31,019 bases of DNA from RGIG1828 sp045536915 (GCA_045536915.1 JAZSOL010000276.1:1-31019), one strand, 5' to 3'; positions 8,394-17,259 are shown, counted from the stretch's first letter. Notes: a model not told the origin generated them from the sequence alone. Program-made: numbers and translations.

Positions 8394-8420
8394 ACACCTC
8401 CTTAAACAGTTCTTTCGACT

Positions 8421-8449
8421 ATTTTATCACAATTATTCGTTTTAGTCAA
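8421..8449 (-). promoter_or_regulatory. Sigma-A promoter of the wal operon
   Basis: Minus-strand TTGACT (8444-8449), 17-bp spacer, TAAAAT (8421-8426). It lies about 28 bp before the first possible walR start and is back to back with the promoter of the DtxR-type gene. Confidence 0.8.
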
Positions 8450-8487
8450 GAAGTCCGGTTGTATTTTGTTTATAATATAATGATAAT

Positions 8488-8516
8488 TTGACATTTGCCG
8501 GAATATGTGGTATTAT
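8488..8516 (+). promoter_or_regulatory. Sigma-A promoter of the DtxR-type regulator operon
   Basis: Consensus TTGACA (8488-8493), 17-bp spacer, TATTAT (8511-8516), about 35 bp before the ATG at 8551. It presumably drives the regulator, glycosyltransferase and pgeF as one transcript. Confidence 0.82.
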
Positions 8517-8550
8517 TAACGTCATAACATAAAATTAAGAGGTATAACCA

Positions 8551-8925
8551 ATGAAAATAAAAGAATCAGCAGAGAATTATCTTGAAACAATATTGATGCT
8601 CACGAAGCAAAATGGTTCTGTCAGAAGTATAGACGTTGCAAACGAACTGGGGTTTAGTAAGCCCAGTGTTTCGGTTGCAATGAAAAAATTTCGTGAGGAA
8701 GGTTATGTTTGGGTTGAAGATGACGGAAGCATAGTTCTGACGGAAAAAGGGATGGATGTTGCCGAAAAAATCTACGACCGCCATAATGCCATTGCAGGAT
8801 TTCTGATGTCTATAGGCGTTGACGAGCAGACTGCATATGAAGACAGCTGCAAAATAGAACACTGCATAAGTGATGTGACATTTGAGAAGCTGAAGCTTTT
8901 CCTTGAAAGTAATAAAGGAGAATAA
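8551..8925 (+). CDS. DtxR/MntR-family metal-dependent repressor
   Basis: A 124-aa regulator with the N-terminal winged helix (ESAENYLETILML, then the recognition part FSKPSVSVAMKKF, wing and LTEKG) and the metal-binding dimerisation domain (DRHNAIAGFLMSIGVD, SCKIEHCIS). It lacks the SH3-like third domain of DtxR, so its size is MntR-like. The metal ligands, however, include Cys-X2-Glu-His (CKIEH) as in the iron-sensing DtxR/IdeR site, where MntR has Glu; the MntR Asp8 position reads Asn. I therefore cannot say whether iron or manganese is sensed. It is the first gene after a strong promoter and ends 4 bp before the glycosyltransferase start; no metal transporter is adjacent, so its targets lie elsewhere or include its own operon. 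Confidence 0.88.
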   Translation: MKIKESAENYLETILMLTKQNGSVRSIDVANELGFSKPSVSVAMKKFREEGYVWVEDDGSIVLTEKGMDVAEKIYDRHNAIAGFLMSIGVDEQTAYEDSCKIEHCISDVTFEKLKLFLESNKGE

Positions 8926-8929
8926 TTAT

Positions 8930-10336
8930 ATGACTATAGATATACTCGAAACCGTCCTGAAAGTTCTTGCGGTTCTCGGAACGGTTTCTGTTGCGATGTA
9001 CTGGTATTGGTCTGTATACACGGCGGTGGGACTTGTTGCAACAAGAAAATTTCCGAAAGCGAAAAAGCTTCATAAATATGCAATAATGATTCCTGCACGA
9101 GATGAAAAAAGTGTTATCGGAAATCTTATCGACAGCATAAATGCTCAGGATTATCCGTCGGATTTGATAACTGTTTTTGTTATTGCCGATAACTGCACCG
9201 ACAACACAGCCCGTATTGCACGGGAGCACGGAGCGGTTTGTTATGAGAGAAAAGATGAAAAAAGGCGTACCAAAGGTTATGCTCTGGAGTATCTTGTTGA
9301 TAACATCGAAAGAGACTATGGTATCGAAAGCTTTGACGCATATTTTATTTTCGATGCCGATAATCTTTTGAAAAAGGATTATATTTCAAGAATGAACGAA
9401 GCGTTCGACAGCGGCGAGAAAATTGTTACGTCATATCGTAACACCAAAAACTTCAACGATAACTGGATTGCTGCAAGCTATGGCATTCACTGGCTCAGAA
9501 CCGTTCGTTGCGAACACCGTCCGAGGTCTGTGTTTAATCTTGCAACCCGTATTCAGGGAACGGGATTTATGTTTGCAAGCGAAATCATAAAAGATGGCTG
9601 GCATTATGTATCGTTTACGGAAGACCGTGCATTTGCGGCTGATGCCGTTGTTAATGGCTACCGCATTTCCTATTGCGATGCGGCCGAGTTCTATGATGAA
9701 CAGCCTGTGTCGCTTAAAGTTGCATTTCGTCAGCGAATCAGATGGGGAAAAGGTCATCTTCAGGCTTTTGTTGAATCGGGGCCTAAGCTTTTCAAACACA
9801 TCTTTTTCTGGAAAAATATGCCCATAGGAGAAAACAGCCGTTATGATGATGAGAAAAACGGCGGAAAACACGGAAAAGAAACGCTATCACATAAAATCCT
9901 GTCGAGCAGATTTTTTCAGAGTATCAAAATGAGATTTATGTCGTATGATATGTTTCTGATTGTTTTTCCAAGCAATGTTTTCTGGCTTTTTCACCGATGG
10001 CTTAATTTCTTCATAAGCATTGCAATATGCATTCTGTCTGCGGCGGTTTTTGCAGAATATAAAAATGCCGGTCTTGCACTTTTAGCGGCTATCTTCGGCG
10101 GATATTATAAAAAACTTATTTTGGGAATATATGTACTTATCTCCGAAAGAAAACGAATAATCAAAATTAATTTTTTGAAGAAAATATTTTATCTTATAAT
10201 GTGGCCGATTTTTGATATAATAGGTTCTGTAAGTGTTATGATTGCAATGTTTTCCAAAGTTGAATGGAAAAAGATTCCTCACGAATCCAATTTGGATATT
10301 GATGCTGTATCTGCAGAAATTGCAAACAAAAAATAA
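8930..10336 (+). CDS. Membrane-bound family 2 glycosyltransferase
   Basis: A 468-aa GT2 enzyme resembling the processive polysaccharide synthases (PgaC/BcsA type). An N-terminal helix (about 5-28) precedes the cytoplasmic GT-A domain starting at IMIPARDEKSVIGNLIDSI; the metal/nucleotide-sugar motif DAD (FIFDADN) is near residue 142, the TED motif (SFTEDRAF) near 230 and the R-Q-R-I-R-W acceptor motif near 268, followed by several C-terminal membrane helices (about 340-450). The start at 8930 is fixed by AAAGGAG eight to ten bases upstream. It probably adds sugar to a wall or lipid acceptor at the membrane. The product is unknown; no export partner or PilZ domain is visible, and the neighbours do not reveal the substrate. 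Confidence 0.85.
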   Translation: MTIDILETVLKVLAVLGTVSVAMYWYWSVYTAVGLVATRKFPKAKKLHKYAIMIPARDEKSVIGNLIDSINAQDYPSDLITVFVIADNCTDNTARIAREHGAVCYERKDEKRRTKGYALEYLVDNIERDYGIESFDAYFIFDADNLLKKDYISRMNEAFDSGEKIVTSYRNTKNFNDNWIAASYGIHWLRTVRCEHRPRSVFNLATRIQGTGFMFASEIIKDGWHYVSFTEDRAFAADAVVNGYRISYCDAAEFYDEQPVSLKVAFRQRIRWGKGHLQAFVESGPKLFKHIFFWKNMPIGENSRYDDEKNGGKHGKETLSHKILSSRFFQSIKMRFMSYDMFLIVFPSNVFWLFHRWLNFFISIAICILSAAVFAEYKNAGLALLAAIFGGYYKKLILGIYVLISERKRIIKINFLKKIFYLIMWPIFDIIGSVSVMIAMFSKVEWKKIPHESNLDIDAVSAEIANKK

Positions 10337-10367
10337 TTGGAAGGTGATTGATATTAAATCACAGGTT

Positions 10368-11171
10368 ATGGATATAATAAAATCCGGCGAGCTTGTTATG
10401 CTGAAATTCAAAGCACTCGGAAAGATAGACTTTGTTAATCATACAGTTTCAACAAGACACGGCGGTGTTTCAACATCAAGGGAGCTTGCAAGCTTGAATC
10501 TTGGCTCTCAGACTGCGGATTTACCTGAAAATGTACTTGAAAATTACCGCAGGTTCTGCAAAGCGGCAGACTATGATTTGAATAAAATAGTTCTTGCAAA
10601 GCAAACTCACAGCACAAATGTGAGATATGTTGATGAAAATGACTGCGGAAAAGGCGTATTAAGAGAAAGAGATTATGATGAGGTGGATTCTCTTATAACC
10701 GATAAATCCGGAATCTGCCTTGCAATCCACACGGCCGACTGTGTTCCCGTGAGTTTCATTGATGTGCGCAATAAAGTTATTGGAAATGCTCACTGCGGAT
10801 GGAAGGGAACATACGGCAGACTTGCAGAAAAAACAATAGAAGCAATGAATAAGCGCTTCGGTACGCGTGCATCAGATTTGATATGCACTGTGGGTCCGTG
10901 CATTTGTGTTGATTGTTATGAAGTATCCGGGGATTTGTTTTTGGATTTTGAAAAAGAATTTTCACCAAGCGAAGCACTTGTCAGAAAAAACGGAAAATTC
11001 TATATTAATCTTTCGCTCATAAATAAGCAAATACTTGCAGAATGCGGAGTTATAGAAAACAACATAATTATTTCAGATATATGCACATGTTGCAACACGG
11101 ATTATATGTTTTCGCATCGGGGTCAGGGAAGCGGACGGGGAATAATTGCATCCTGCCTGTCAATTGTTTAG
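10368..11171 (+). CDS. pgeF: PgeF/YfiH-type multi-copper-like (DUF152) protein
   Basis: Family formerly called laccase-domain or polyphenol oxidase; members act on purine nucleosides or edit mis-made peptidoglycan precursors. The hallmarks are present: TRHGGVS, the metal-ligand His in AKQTHSTN (about residue 79), Cys in IHTADCVP (about 123) and His in GNAHCGWKG (about 141), then VGPCICVDCYEVS and the C-terminal SHRGQGSGRGI. The length of 267 aa is typical. The start is uncertain: GGAAGGTG at 10339-10346 is best placed for a rare in-frame ATT at 10353, while the first in-frame ATG, used here, lies at 10368. It follows the glycosyltransferase by about 30 bp in the same operon. Confidence 0.88.
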   Translation: MDIIKSGELVMLKFKALGKIDFVNHTVSTRHGGVSTSRELASLNLGSQTADLPENVLENYRRFCKAADYDLNKIVLAKQTHSTNVRYVDENDCGKGVLRERDYDEVDSLITDKSGICLAIHTADCVPVSFIDVRNKVIGNAHCGWKGTYGRLAEKTIEAMNKRFGTRASDLICTVGPCICVDCYEVSGDLFLDFEKEFSPSEALVRKNGKFYINLSLINKQILAECGVIENNIIISDICTCCNTDYMFSHRGQGSGRGIIASCLSIV

Positions 11172-11241
11172 GTTATTTCAACAATTATAACCCTGATTGA
11201 ATCAATGTGATGGTGAAAATCTATTAAAATTTAAAAAGTAC

Positions 11242-11270
11242 TTGACAAATGTGAAGTAAATATATATAAT
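11242..11270 (+). promoter_or_regulatory. Perfect-consensus sigma-A promoter for DUF177-rpmF
   Basis: TTGACA (11242-11247), 17-bp spacer, TATAAT (11265-11270), 24 bp before the ATG at 11295. Both hexamers match consensus exactly, fitting strong expression of a ribosomal-protein operon. Confidence 0.9.
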
Positions 11271-11294
11271 ATCTTTGTTATGTCGAGGTGAATT

Positions 11295-11792
11295 ATGGTT
11301 TTAGATGTTTCCAAAATTATTAATAATGACGGAAAATCATTGGATATTTCAGATGAGATTTCCTTTGGTAAACTTGAGTTTAACGGTCAGGATGTTGTTT
11401 TTGCTTCGCCCGTTTCTTTTGCGGGTAGTGTTAAAAACATCGGCGGTAAGCTTTATCTTGAGCTTGATGCTCATGCTGAGTATATCGGCGAATGTGCGCG
11501 CTGTATTAAAGAAGTTGTGCAAAAGCTTGACTTTGAAGTAAACGAGGTTTTTTCTAAAGCTGAATTGGAAAATGAAAATGATGATGTCATCATTTTAAAC
11601 TCCAATGAAATCGATTTAAAGGAAATAATCGAGCAGGCACTCTGCTGTGCATTGCCGATAACCTGTCTTTGCAGTGAGGAATGTATGGGTCTTTGCCCGG
11701 TCTGCGGATGTAATCTCAATGAAGAATCATGTTCGTGTGAATCGGATAATATCGATCCCAGACTTGCTGTATTGAAAGATTTTTTAAAATGA
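11295..11792 (+). CDS. yceD: DUF177/YceD-family protein
   Basis: Conserved bacterial protein almost always encoded directly before rpmF; the family is linked to 23S rRNA accumulation and is acidic with Cys pairs. The 165 aa fit: the central GECARCIKEV (C-X2-C) and the C-terminal cysteine-rich ECMGLCPVCGCNLNEESC, preceded by the LCCALPITCLC stretch, then DPRLAVLKDFLK, the usual family ending. GAGGTG lies six bases before the ATG. The gap to rpmF is 29 bp and the two share the consensus promoter upstream. Confidence 0.92.
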   Translation: MVLDVSKIINNDGKSLDISDEISFGKLEFNGQDVVFASPVSFAGSVKNIGGKLYLELDAHAEYIGECARCIKEVVQKLDFEVNEVFSKAELENENDDVIILNSNEIDLKEIIEQALCCALPITCLCSEECMGLCPVCGCNLNEESCSCESDNIDPRLAVLKDFLK

Positions 11793-11821
11793 TGACTAAG
11801 TAATATTTGGAGGTGGAAATA

Positions 11822-11998
11822 ATGGCAGTACCTAAGAGAAAAGTTTCAAAAGCAAGAAGAGATAAGAGAAGAGCAAACTGGAAACTTGCTTTACCCGGTA
11901 TGGTTAAGTGCCCGAAATGCGGCGAATACAAATTACCTCACAGAATTTGTAAAGCTTGCGGTACTTACGATAACAAAGAGGTTTTAAAAGCTGAATAA
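11822..11998 (+). CDS. rpmF: 50S ribosomal protein L32
   Basis: Large-subunit ribosomal protein of 58 aa. The start MAVPKRKVSKARRDKRRAN is universal for L32, which fixes the start at 11822, with GGAGGTGG upstream. Two Cys pairs, CPKC and CKAC, form the zinc ribbon, so this is the zinc-binding form. A strong terminator follows 12 bp after the stop. Confidence 0.98.
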   Translation: MAVPKRKVSKARRDKRRANWKLALPGMVKCPKCGEYKLPHRICKACGTYDNKEVLKAE

Positions 11999-12010
11999 TT
12001 ACAAACAAAT

Positions 12011-12040
12011 AACCTGCCTTGCTTTAGGCAGGTTATTTTT
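12011..12040 (+). terminator. Rho-independent terminator after rpmF
   Basis: AACCTGCCT and AGGCAGGTT form a 9-bp GC-rich stem with a 6-base loop, followed by ATTTTT. It closes the DUF177-rpmF transcript. Confidence 0.93.
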
Positions 12041-12060
12041 CGAAAGGGCAGTATAAATTT

Positions 12061-12714
12061 ATGAAAAAATATGAATATTTGTTTTTTGACCTTGACGGAA
12101 CTATTACCGATTCTTTTCTGAGTGTTGCAAATTCCTTTAAATATGCTCTTGAAAGCTATGGCATAAAAGTGGATGATATCAACTCACTGCGCCCTGTTCT
12201 CGGCCCTCCGCTTCGTACATCGTTTGAATCAATGTTTGGGTTTAGTCCTGATGAAGCCTTAAAAGCCGTGGATAAATATCGTGAGAGATATGTTAATCAT
12301 TATATAGAAGAAAATCGTGTTTATGAAGGTGTTCCGTCTGTTCTGGAAAAGCTTTGCAATGCGGGCTATAAGCTTGTTTTGGCAACATCAAAGCCTGAAA
12401 GATTTGCAACAGAAATTATGCGTCATTTTGAACTCGATAAATATTTTTATTTTATTACGGGCGCAACAATGGATAAATCGCGCGATACCAAAGAAAAAGT
12501 TTTGCAGTATATTCTCGAAAAACTCAATCTTTCCGATACGTCAGATATCCTTATGGTTGGTGACCGTAAATATGACCTTGACGGTGCGGCGCAATTTGGC
12601 ATTGATGCTTTGGGGGTTCTCTACGGCTACGGCAGTAAAGAGGAACTTAAAGCTCATCCTCATGTTTGTATTGTCAGAACACCCGAGGAACTTTATGATT
12701 TTATAACAAACTGA
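12061..12714 (+). CDS. HAD-family phosphatase, phosphoglycolate-phosphatase-like
   Basis: A 217-aa haloacid dehalogenase-type hydrolase. Motif I is FFDLDGTITDS (nucleophile Asp near residue 10), motif II ATSKPE, motif III/IV MVGDRKYDLDGA, and the helical cap lies between about 15 and 85. This pattern matches the Gph/PpaX group, which removes phosphate from phosphoglycolate, pyrophosphate or related small substrates; the substrate cannot be told from sequence. It starts just after the rpmF terminator and is followed within 20 bp by the DUF512 gene, so the two are probably co-transcribed. Confidence 0.87.
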   Translation: MKKYEYLFFDLDGTITDSFLSVANSFKYALESYGIKVDDINSLRPVLGPPLRTSFESMFGFSPDEALKAVDKYRERYVNHYIEENRVYEGVPSVLEKLCNAGYKLVLATSKPERFATEIMRHFELDKYFYFITGATMDKSRDTKEKVLQYILEKLNLSDTSDILMVGDRKYDLDGAAQFGIDALGVLYGYGSKEELKAHPHVCIVRTPEELYDFITN

Positions 12715-12729
12715 AAAGAGGTGCTTAAG

Positions 12730-14040
12730 TTGAGTGAGCATGCTAAAATCAAAACAGTTTTGCCTTGTTCAATTGCAGAAGATGCCGGACTTGAAAGCGG
12801 AGATGTCATAACTCTTATTAACGGTAATGAGTTTTATGATATTCTTGATTTTAAATTTCTTACAAGTGACGATTACTACACCATAACTGTTAAAAAGAAT
12901 AACGGTGATGAAGAAGAAATTGAAATATATAATGATTGCTATGAGAATCTCGGTGTTGAATTTGAAAATGCGTTGATTTCAAAGCCAATGCTGTGTAAAA
13001 ATAAATGCGTTTTCTGTTTTATGGATCAGCTTCCGCCGAATGTCAGAAAAACAATGCTCTTTAAAGATGATGATGTTCGTCTTTCGTTTTTGCAGGGTAA
13101 TTACGTAACTCTTACCAATCTTGATGATAATGATATTGAAAGGCTCTGCAAAATGAGAGTTTCACCAATCAATGTGTCCGTTCACGTAACGGACCCGCAA
13201 AAAAGAGTTGAGATGCTTAAAAACCCCAATGCGGCAAATGTTCTTGACGTGATGAAAAAGTTTGCCGGAAGCGGAATAATAATGAATGCACAGATTGTGC
13301 TGTGTAAGGGAATTAACGATGGTGAGTACCTGAAAAGAACTATGCTTGATTTAAGCGAGCTTTATCCGTCTGTTGTGAGCATTTCCATAGTTCCTGTGGG
13401 AATTTCGAAATTCAGAGAAAATCTTCCTCATCTTGAAGGCTTCGATATGGATGCTTCAAAAGAAGTAATTGATTTCGTCCGCCCTTATCAGGAAGAGTTT
13501 AAAGAAAAAATCGGTACATCTCTTGTTTATCTTGCAGATGAATTCTATATTCAGGCAAAAAAAACCATACCGAATTATGAACATTACGAGGATTTTCCGC
13601 AGATTGAAAACGGCGTAGGTCTTGTTGCTTCTCTGAGAGAAGAACTCGGCGAAGAACTTGCGTGCATTGAAGAAATAAAAAATCCGCCTAAACCCAAAAC
13701 AATAGTGACATCATATATTGCATATGATTTTATGTGTGAATGCATTGAAAAAGTAAAAGAAAAAATACCTTCGCTTGAGGTTGATATAGTTAAGGTGAAA
13801 AATGATTTTTTTGGCGATAAAATCACTGTAACCGGACTTCTGTGCGGGTCTGATATTATAAATCAGCTTAAAGGAAAGCTCAAAACGGATTCAATTATGC
13901 TGTCTGAAAGTATGTTTAAAGATGATTGCGATATCTTCCTTGACGACACATCTCTTGAAGATATTCAGCGTGAGCTTGGAGTAAAAGTGCTGAAAACTCC
14001 CGATAGCGGATACGGATTTTTAAAAACTCTTTTAATTTGA
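12730..14040 (+). CDS. DUF512 / radical SAM protein with PDZ-like N-terminus
   Basis: A conserved Clostridial protein of about 436 aa, function unknown. Residues ~5-75 form a PDZ-like domain (AEDAGLESGDVITLINGNEF). The central part has a radical-SAM-like CX3CX2C motif (CKNKCVFCFMDQLP), followed by RKTMLFKDDDVRLSFLQGNYVTLTNL, which is diagnostic for the family, and a C-terminal DUF512 domain. A TTG at 12730, six bases after GAGGTG, is the best start; a GTG three codons earlier overlaps the ribosome site. In many Clostridia this gene precedes der, as it does here, hinting at a role near ribosome or GTPase function, but this is only gene-order inference. Confidence 0.88.
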   Translation: MSEHAKIKTVLPCSIAEDAGLESGDVITLINGNEFYDILDFKFLTSDDYYTITVKKNNGDEEEIEIYNDCYENLGVEFENALISKPMLCKNKCVFCFMDQLPPNVRKTMLFKDDDVRLSFLQGNYVTLTNLDDNDIERLCKMRVSPINVSVHVTDPQKRVEMLKNPNAANVLDVMKKFAGSGIIMNAQIVLCKGINDGEYLKRTMLDLSELYPSVVSISIVPVGISKFRENLPHLEGFDMDASKEVIDFVRPYQEEFKEKIGTSLVYLADEFYIQAKKTIPNYEHYEDFPQIENGVGLVASLREELGEELACIEEIKNPPKPKTIVTSYIAYDFMCECIEKVKEKIPSLEVDIVKVKNDFFGDKITVTGLLCGSDIINQLKGKLKTDSIMLSESMFKDDCDIFLDDTSLEDIQRELGVKVLKTPDSGYGFLKTLLI

Positions 14041-14095
14041 TAAAATATATGATATAATAGTAAATAAGGAAAATATCGGAAGGAGAGTGAGCAAA

Positions 14096-15421
14096 GTGAA
14101 AAAACCAACTTTTGCGATTGTCGGCAGACCGAATGTCGGCAAATCAACACTTTTTAATAAATTAATAGGGGAGCGTATATCCATTGTGGAAGATACTCCC
14201 GGTGTAACACGAGACAGAATATATGCAGAAGGCGAATGGCTCAACCATAAATTTATTCTGATCGATACAGGCGGTATCGAGCCTCAGAATGATGATATTA
14301 TTCTTGAACAGATGAGACGTCAGGCGGGAATTGCCATTGATGTTGCAGATGCGATTGTTTTTATGGTTGATGTTAAATCAGGTCTTACCTCTGCCGATAA
14401 GGATATTGCGGCAATGCTGACCCGTTCGGGAAAACCTATTGTTCTGGCATGCAATAAAGTGGATAATATCGGTGATATGCCAATGGAATTTTATGAATTC
14501 TACAACCTCGGTCTTGATGACCCGATTGCAATTTCATCCACCCATGGTCTCGGAACAGGTGATTTGCTTGATAAACTTTTCAGCTACGTGGATTTCACAG
14601 ACGAAGAGGAATATGACGAAGATGCAATAAAGGTAGCTGTTATAGGTAAGCCAAATGTTGGGAAATCATCTCTGATAAATAAAATTCTCGGTGAAGAACG
14701 TGTTATAGTGAGTAACATTGCCGGCACAACACGTGATGCAATAGACACTCCGTATGAAAAAGACGGTCAGAAATATGTGTTTATAGATACCGCCGGAATG
14801 CGCAAACGCGGTAAAATTGATGAGGCAATTGAACGCTACAGCGTTGTCCGCTCTCTTTCTGCAATCGATAGATGCGATGTTGTTCTTATGCTTATTGATG
14901 CAGAAGAAGGCGTTACCGAACAGGATACAAAAATTGCCGGATATGCTCACAACGAGGGAAAAGCCAGCATAATAGTTGTTAATAAATGGGATCTTGTTGA
15001 AAAAGAAACCAACACAATGGATAATTACCGTAATAATGTGCGAAACGGCCTCTCATATATGATGTATGCTCCGGTTGCTTTCGTGTCTGCCAAAACCGGT
15101 TCAAGGCTCAATAAAATATTTGAACTTATTAAATACGTCAATGAACAGCATGCAATGCGTATTTCAACGGGCGTTTTAAATGATGTACTCAACGAAGCCA
15201 TAACAAAGGTACAGCCACCGTCAGATAAAGGTCGCAGACTTAAGATTATGTATATTACCCAGGCAACAACAAAGCCACCCACGTTTGTTCTTTTCGTGAA
15301 CGATAAAGAACTTGCACATTTTTCGTATATACGATACATCGAAAATCAGATAAGAGAAACCTTTGGTCTGGAAGGAACTCCCATTAAATTCATTATCCGC
15401 GAAAGAGGAAAGGAAGATTAA
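14096..15421 (+). CDS. der: Ribosome-assembly GTPase Der (EngA)
   Basis: Double GTPase needed for 50S subunit assembly. The 441 aa hold two G domains in tandem: GRPNVGKS near residue 9 with DTGGIE and NKVD, and GKPNVGKSS near 180 with DTAGMR and NKWD, then a C-terminal KH-like domain ending near FGLEGTPIKFIIRERGK. The start is the GTG at 14096, ten bases after AGGAG; the earlier in-frame GTG at 14087 abuts the ribosome site. A -10-like TATAAT lies at 14053-14058, but no good -35 is seen. plsY begins 2 bp after the stop. Confidence 0.97.
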   Translation: MKKPTFAIVGRPNVGKSTLFNKLIGERISIVEDTPGVTRDRIYAEGEWLNHKFILIDTGGIEPQNDDIILEQMRRQAGIAIDVADAIVFMVDVKSGLTSADKDIAAMLTRSGKPIVLACNKVDNIGDMPMEFYEFYNLGLDDPIAISSTHGLGTGDLLDKLFSYVDFTDEEEYDEDAIKVAVIGKPNVGKSSLINKILGEERVIVSNIAGTTRDAIDTPYEKDGQKYVFIDTAGMRKRGKIDEAIERYSVVRSLSAIDRCDVVLMLIDAEEGVTEQDTKIAGYAHNEGKASIIVVNKWDLVEKETNTMDNYRNNVRNGLSYMMYAPVAFVSAKTGSRLNKIFELIKYVNEQHAMRISTGVLNDVLNEAITKVQPPSDKGRRLKIMYITQATTKPPTFVLFVNDKELAHFSYIRYIENQIRETFGLEGTPIKFIIRERGKED

Positions 15422-15423
15422 TT

Positions 15424-16044
15424 ATGCTGATATCTGCTATAGTAGCTTTTATTTTAAGTTATGTTCTCGGAAGCATCAACACCTCCATAATTGTTTCAAA
15501 ATTCTATGGTGAGGGCGATATTCGCCTGAAAGGGAGTGGAAATGCAGGTGCAACCAACACATTCAGAGTGCTTGGAAAAAAAGCGGCTGTGTTTGTTGTT
15601 CTCGGAGATGCCCTTAAGGGCATTGCTGCAATGCTTTTGTCGTATGTTATTGAAATGAATGTTTTCGGTGTTGAAAACGGATATGCAATCTATGTTGCAT
15701 CGGTGGCGGTTGTTCTCGGTCACGTTTTTCCTGTGTTTTTTGCCTTCCGCGGAGGAAAGGGAATAATGACATCTATTGCGGTTATCTTTATGCTCGACAG
15801 TGCAATAGGCGGAGTTCTTTTGGCTGTGTTTGCGGCAATGGTAATATGCTTCAACTATATTTCCCTTGCTTCATGTGTGTGTTGTGTTGTTTATCCGCTT
15901 CTTGTTTTGTGGTTCCACACGGGGAATATTCCTTTTCTTGTATCATCGGTGATAATTGCAGTTATTGCACTCGTAAAACACAGAAGCAACATTGTCCGTC
16001 TCTTTAAGGGAACGGAATCAAAATTTATTAAAAGTAAAGCCTGA
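15424..16044 (+). CDS. plsY: Glycerol-3-phosphate acyltransferase PlsY
   Basis: Integral membrane enzyme that moves the acyl group from acyl-phosphate to glycerol-3-phosphate, the first step of phospholipid synthesis. The 206 aa contain about five membrane helices and the three family motifs: KGSGNAGATNTFRVLG, VLGDALKG and GHVFPVFFAFRGGKG. It lies 2 bp after der and 12 bp before gpsA, which makes its substrate, so the order is functionally sensible. Confidence 0.96.
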   Translation: MLISAIVAFILSYVLGSINTSIIVSKFYGEGDIRLKGSGNAGATNTFRVLGKKAAVFVVLGDALKGIAAMLLSYVIEMNVFGVENGYAIYVASVAVVLGHVFPVFFAFRGGKGIMTSIAVIFMLDSAIGGVLLAVFAAMVICFNYISLASCVCCVVYPLLVLWFHTGNIPFLVSSVIIAVIALVKHRSNIVRLFKGTESKFIKSKA

Positions 16045-16056
16045 GGAGGGTGTCTG

Positions 16057-17052
16057 ATGTCTAAAAATATTGCGATTGTAGGTTCCGGAAGCTGGGGAAG
16101 CGCTGTGTGTGTTCATCTCTCCGGTCTTGGCAATAAAGTTACTCTCTGGTCGTGGGAAAAAGCTGAATCTGAAAGATTAAAAAAAGACCTTGAAAATAAA
16201 GAATATCTTCCCGGTGTTAAATTCAGCGAGAATACGGAATTCACATCCGATATTTCCTGCGTTAAAGATAAAGAAATGATAATTCTCGTTACTCCATCCG
16301 GTGCAATCCGCTCAACAGCTCACTCTATGAGCAAGTTTGTGGATGAGGGATGCGTTGTTGTTATTCTTTCTAAAGGTCTTGAGGGGTCAACTCTCAAAAC
16401 TCTTTCAGAAGTTGTGGAAGAAGAAATACCTCAGGCGCACGTTGCCGTTATGTCAGGTCCGTCCCACGCTGAAGAGGTTGCGAAAGGTGTTCCCACAACC
16501 AACATCGCAGCATGCAAAGATATAGAATATGCAGAACTGATTCAGAGCACATTTATGAGTGAAAATTTCAGAGTCTACACAGGAACCGATGTTCTTGGAG
16601 TCGAGCTTGGTGGTGCGCTCAAAAATATCATTGCTCTGTGTGCCGGTATCACCGACGGTATCGGCTTTGGTGATAACACGAAAGCCGCTCTTATGACCCG
16701 TGGTATCAGAGAAATTGCCCGCCTTGGAATTAAAATGGGTGCACAGCCCGAAACATTCTGGGGACTCAGTGGAATAGGGGACTTGATTGTCACCTGCACA
16801 AGTATGCATTCAAGAAACAGAAGAGCCGGAATATTAATCGGCGAAGGTAAAACGGTAGACGAAGCTATAGAAAGTGTCCATATGGTTGTTGAGGGAATTG
16901 TCAACTGTCGTGCTGCATATGAGCTTTCCAAAAAACATGGAGTTGAAATGCCGATTGTTTCGGAGGCGTATAATGTTCTCTATAACGGCAAAGACCCACG
17001 CCAGGCAGTGGTAGACCTTATGCTTCGCGACAAAAAAGTTGAAAATATGTGA
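16057..17052 (+). CDS. gpsA: NAD(P)-dependent glycerol-3-phosphate dehydrogenase
   Basis: Reduces dihydroxyacetone phosphate to glycerol-3-phosphate for phospholipid synthesis. The 331 aa begin with the Rossmann motif IVGSGSWGSAV and include SGPSHAEEVAKGVPT, the catalytic Lys in GGALKNIIALCAG, and SGIGDLIVTCTS near the C-terminus. GGAGGG lies six bases before the ATG. It is the last gene of the der-plsY-gpsA unit and is followed by a terminator. Confidence 0.97.
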   Translation: MSKNIAIVGSGSWGSAVCVHLSGLGNKVTLWSWEKAESERLKKDLENKEYLPGVKFSENTEFTSDISCVKDKEMIILVTPSGAIRSTAHSMSKFVDEGCVVVILSKGLEGSTLKTLSEVVEEEIPQAHVAVMSGPSHAEEVAKGVPTTNIAACKDIEYAELIQSTFMSENFRVYTGTDVLGVELGGALKNIIALCAGITDGIGFGDNTKAALMTRGIREIARLGIKMGAQPETFWGLSGIGDLIVTCTSMHSRNRRAGILIGEGKTVDEAIESVHMVVEGIVNCRAAYELSKKHGVEMPIVSEAYNVLYNGKDPRQAVVDLMLRDKKVENM

Positions 17053-17059
17053 TTTAATG

Positions 17060-17111
17060 GCAAAGAAATCTTTGGTGCAATCATGTTGTATCGGGTTTCT
17101 TTGCTTTTTTT
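17060..17111 (+). terminator. Terminator after gpsA
   Basis: GCAAAGAAA (17060-17068) pairs with TTTCTTTGC (17096-17104), a 9-bp stem with a 27-base loop, followed by a run of six Ts (seven counting one after the C). Confidence 0.8.
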
Positions 17112-17259
17112 AGGAGAAATGTGTTGTGAACAGATCCATTGGGGATGTCATACCAATGTCATCAGGCTAATAAAATTATATAAAGATGAAAAAATATATG
17201 TTATACTCAGTTATAAAATACGGAGTATATATTAAAGATACAATTGTATAAAATGTATA
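17112..17259. other. Non-coding upstream region of pgi with a palindrome
   Basis: Part of a 302-bp gap between gpsA and pgi with no supported gene. The only structure I see is TATACTC (17202-17208) and GAGTATA (17223-17229), a perfect inverted repeat with a 14-bp gap, about 30 bp upstream of the pgi -35. It could be an operator or a weak hairpin. Confidence 0.35.

Noticed and set aside
11171..11192. Terminator after pgeF (GGTTAT/ATAACC)
   Set aside because: Only a 6-bp AU-rich stem and no T-run follow; not enough to call a terminator.
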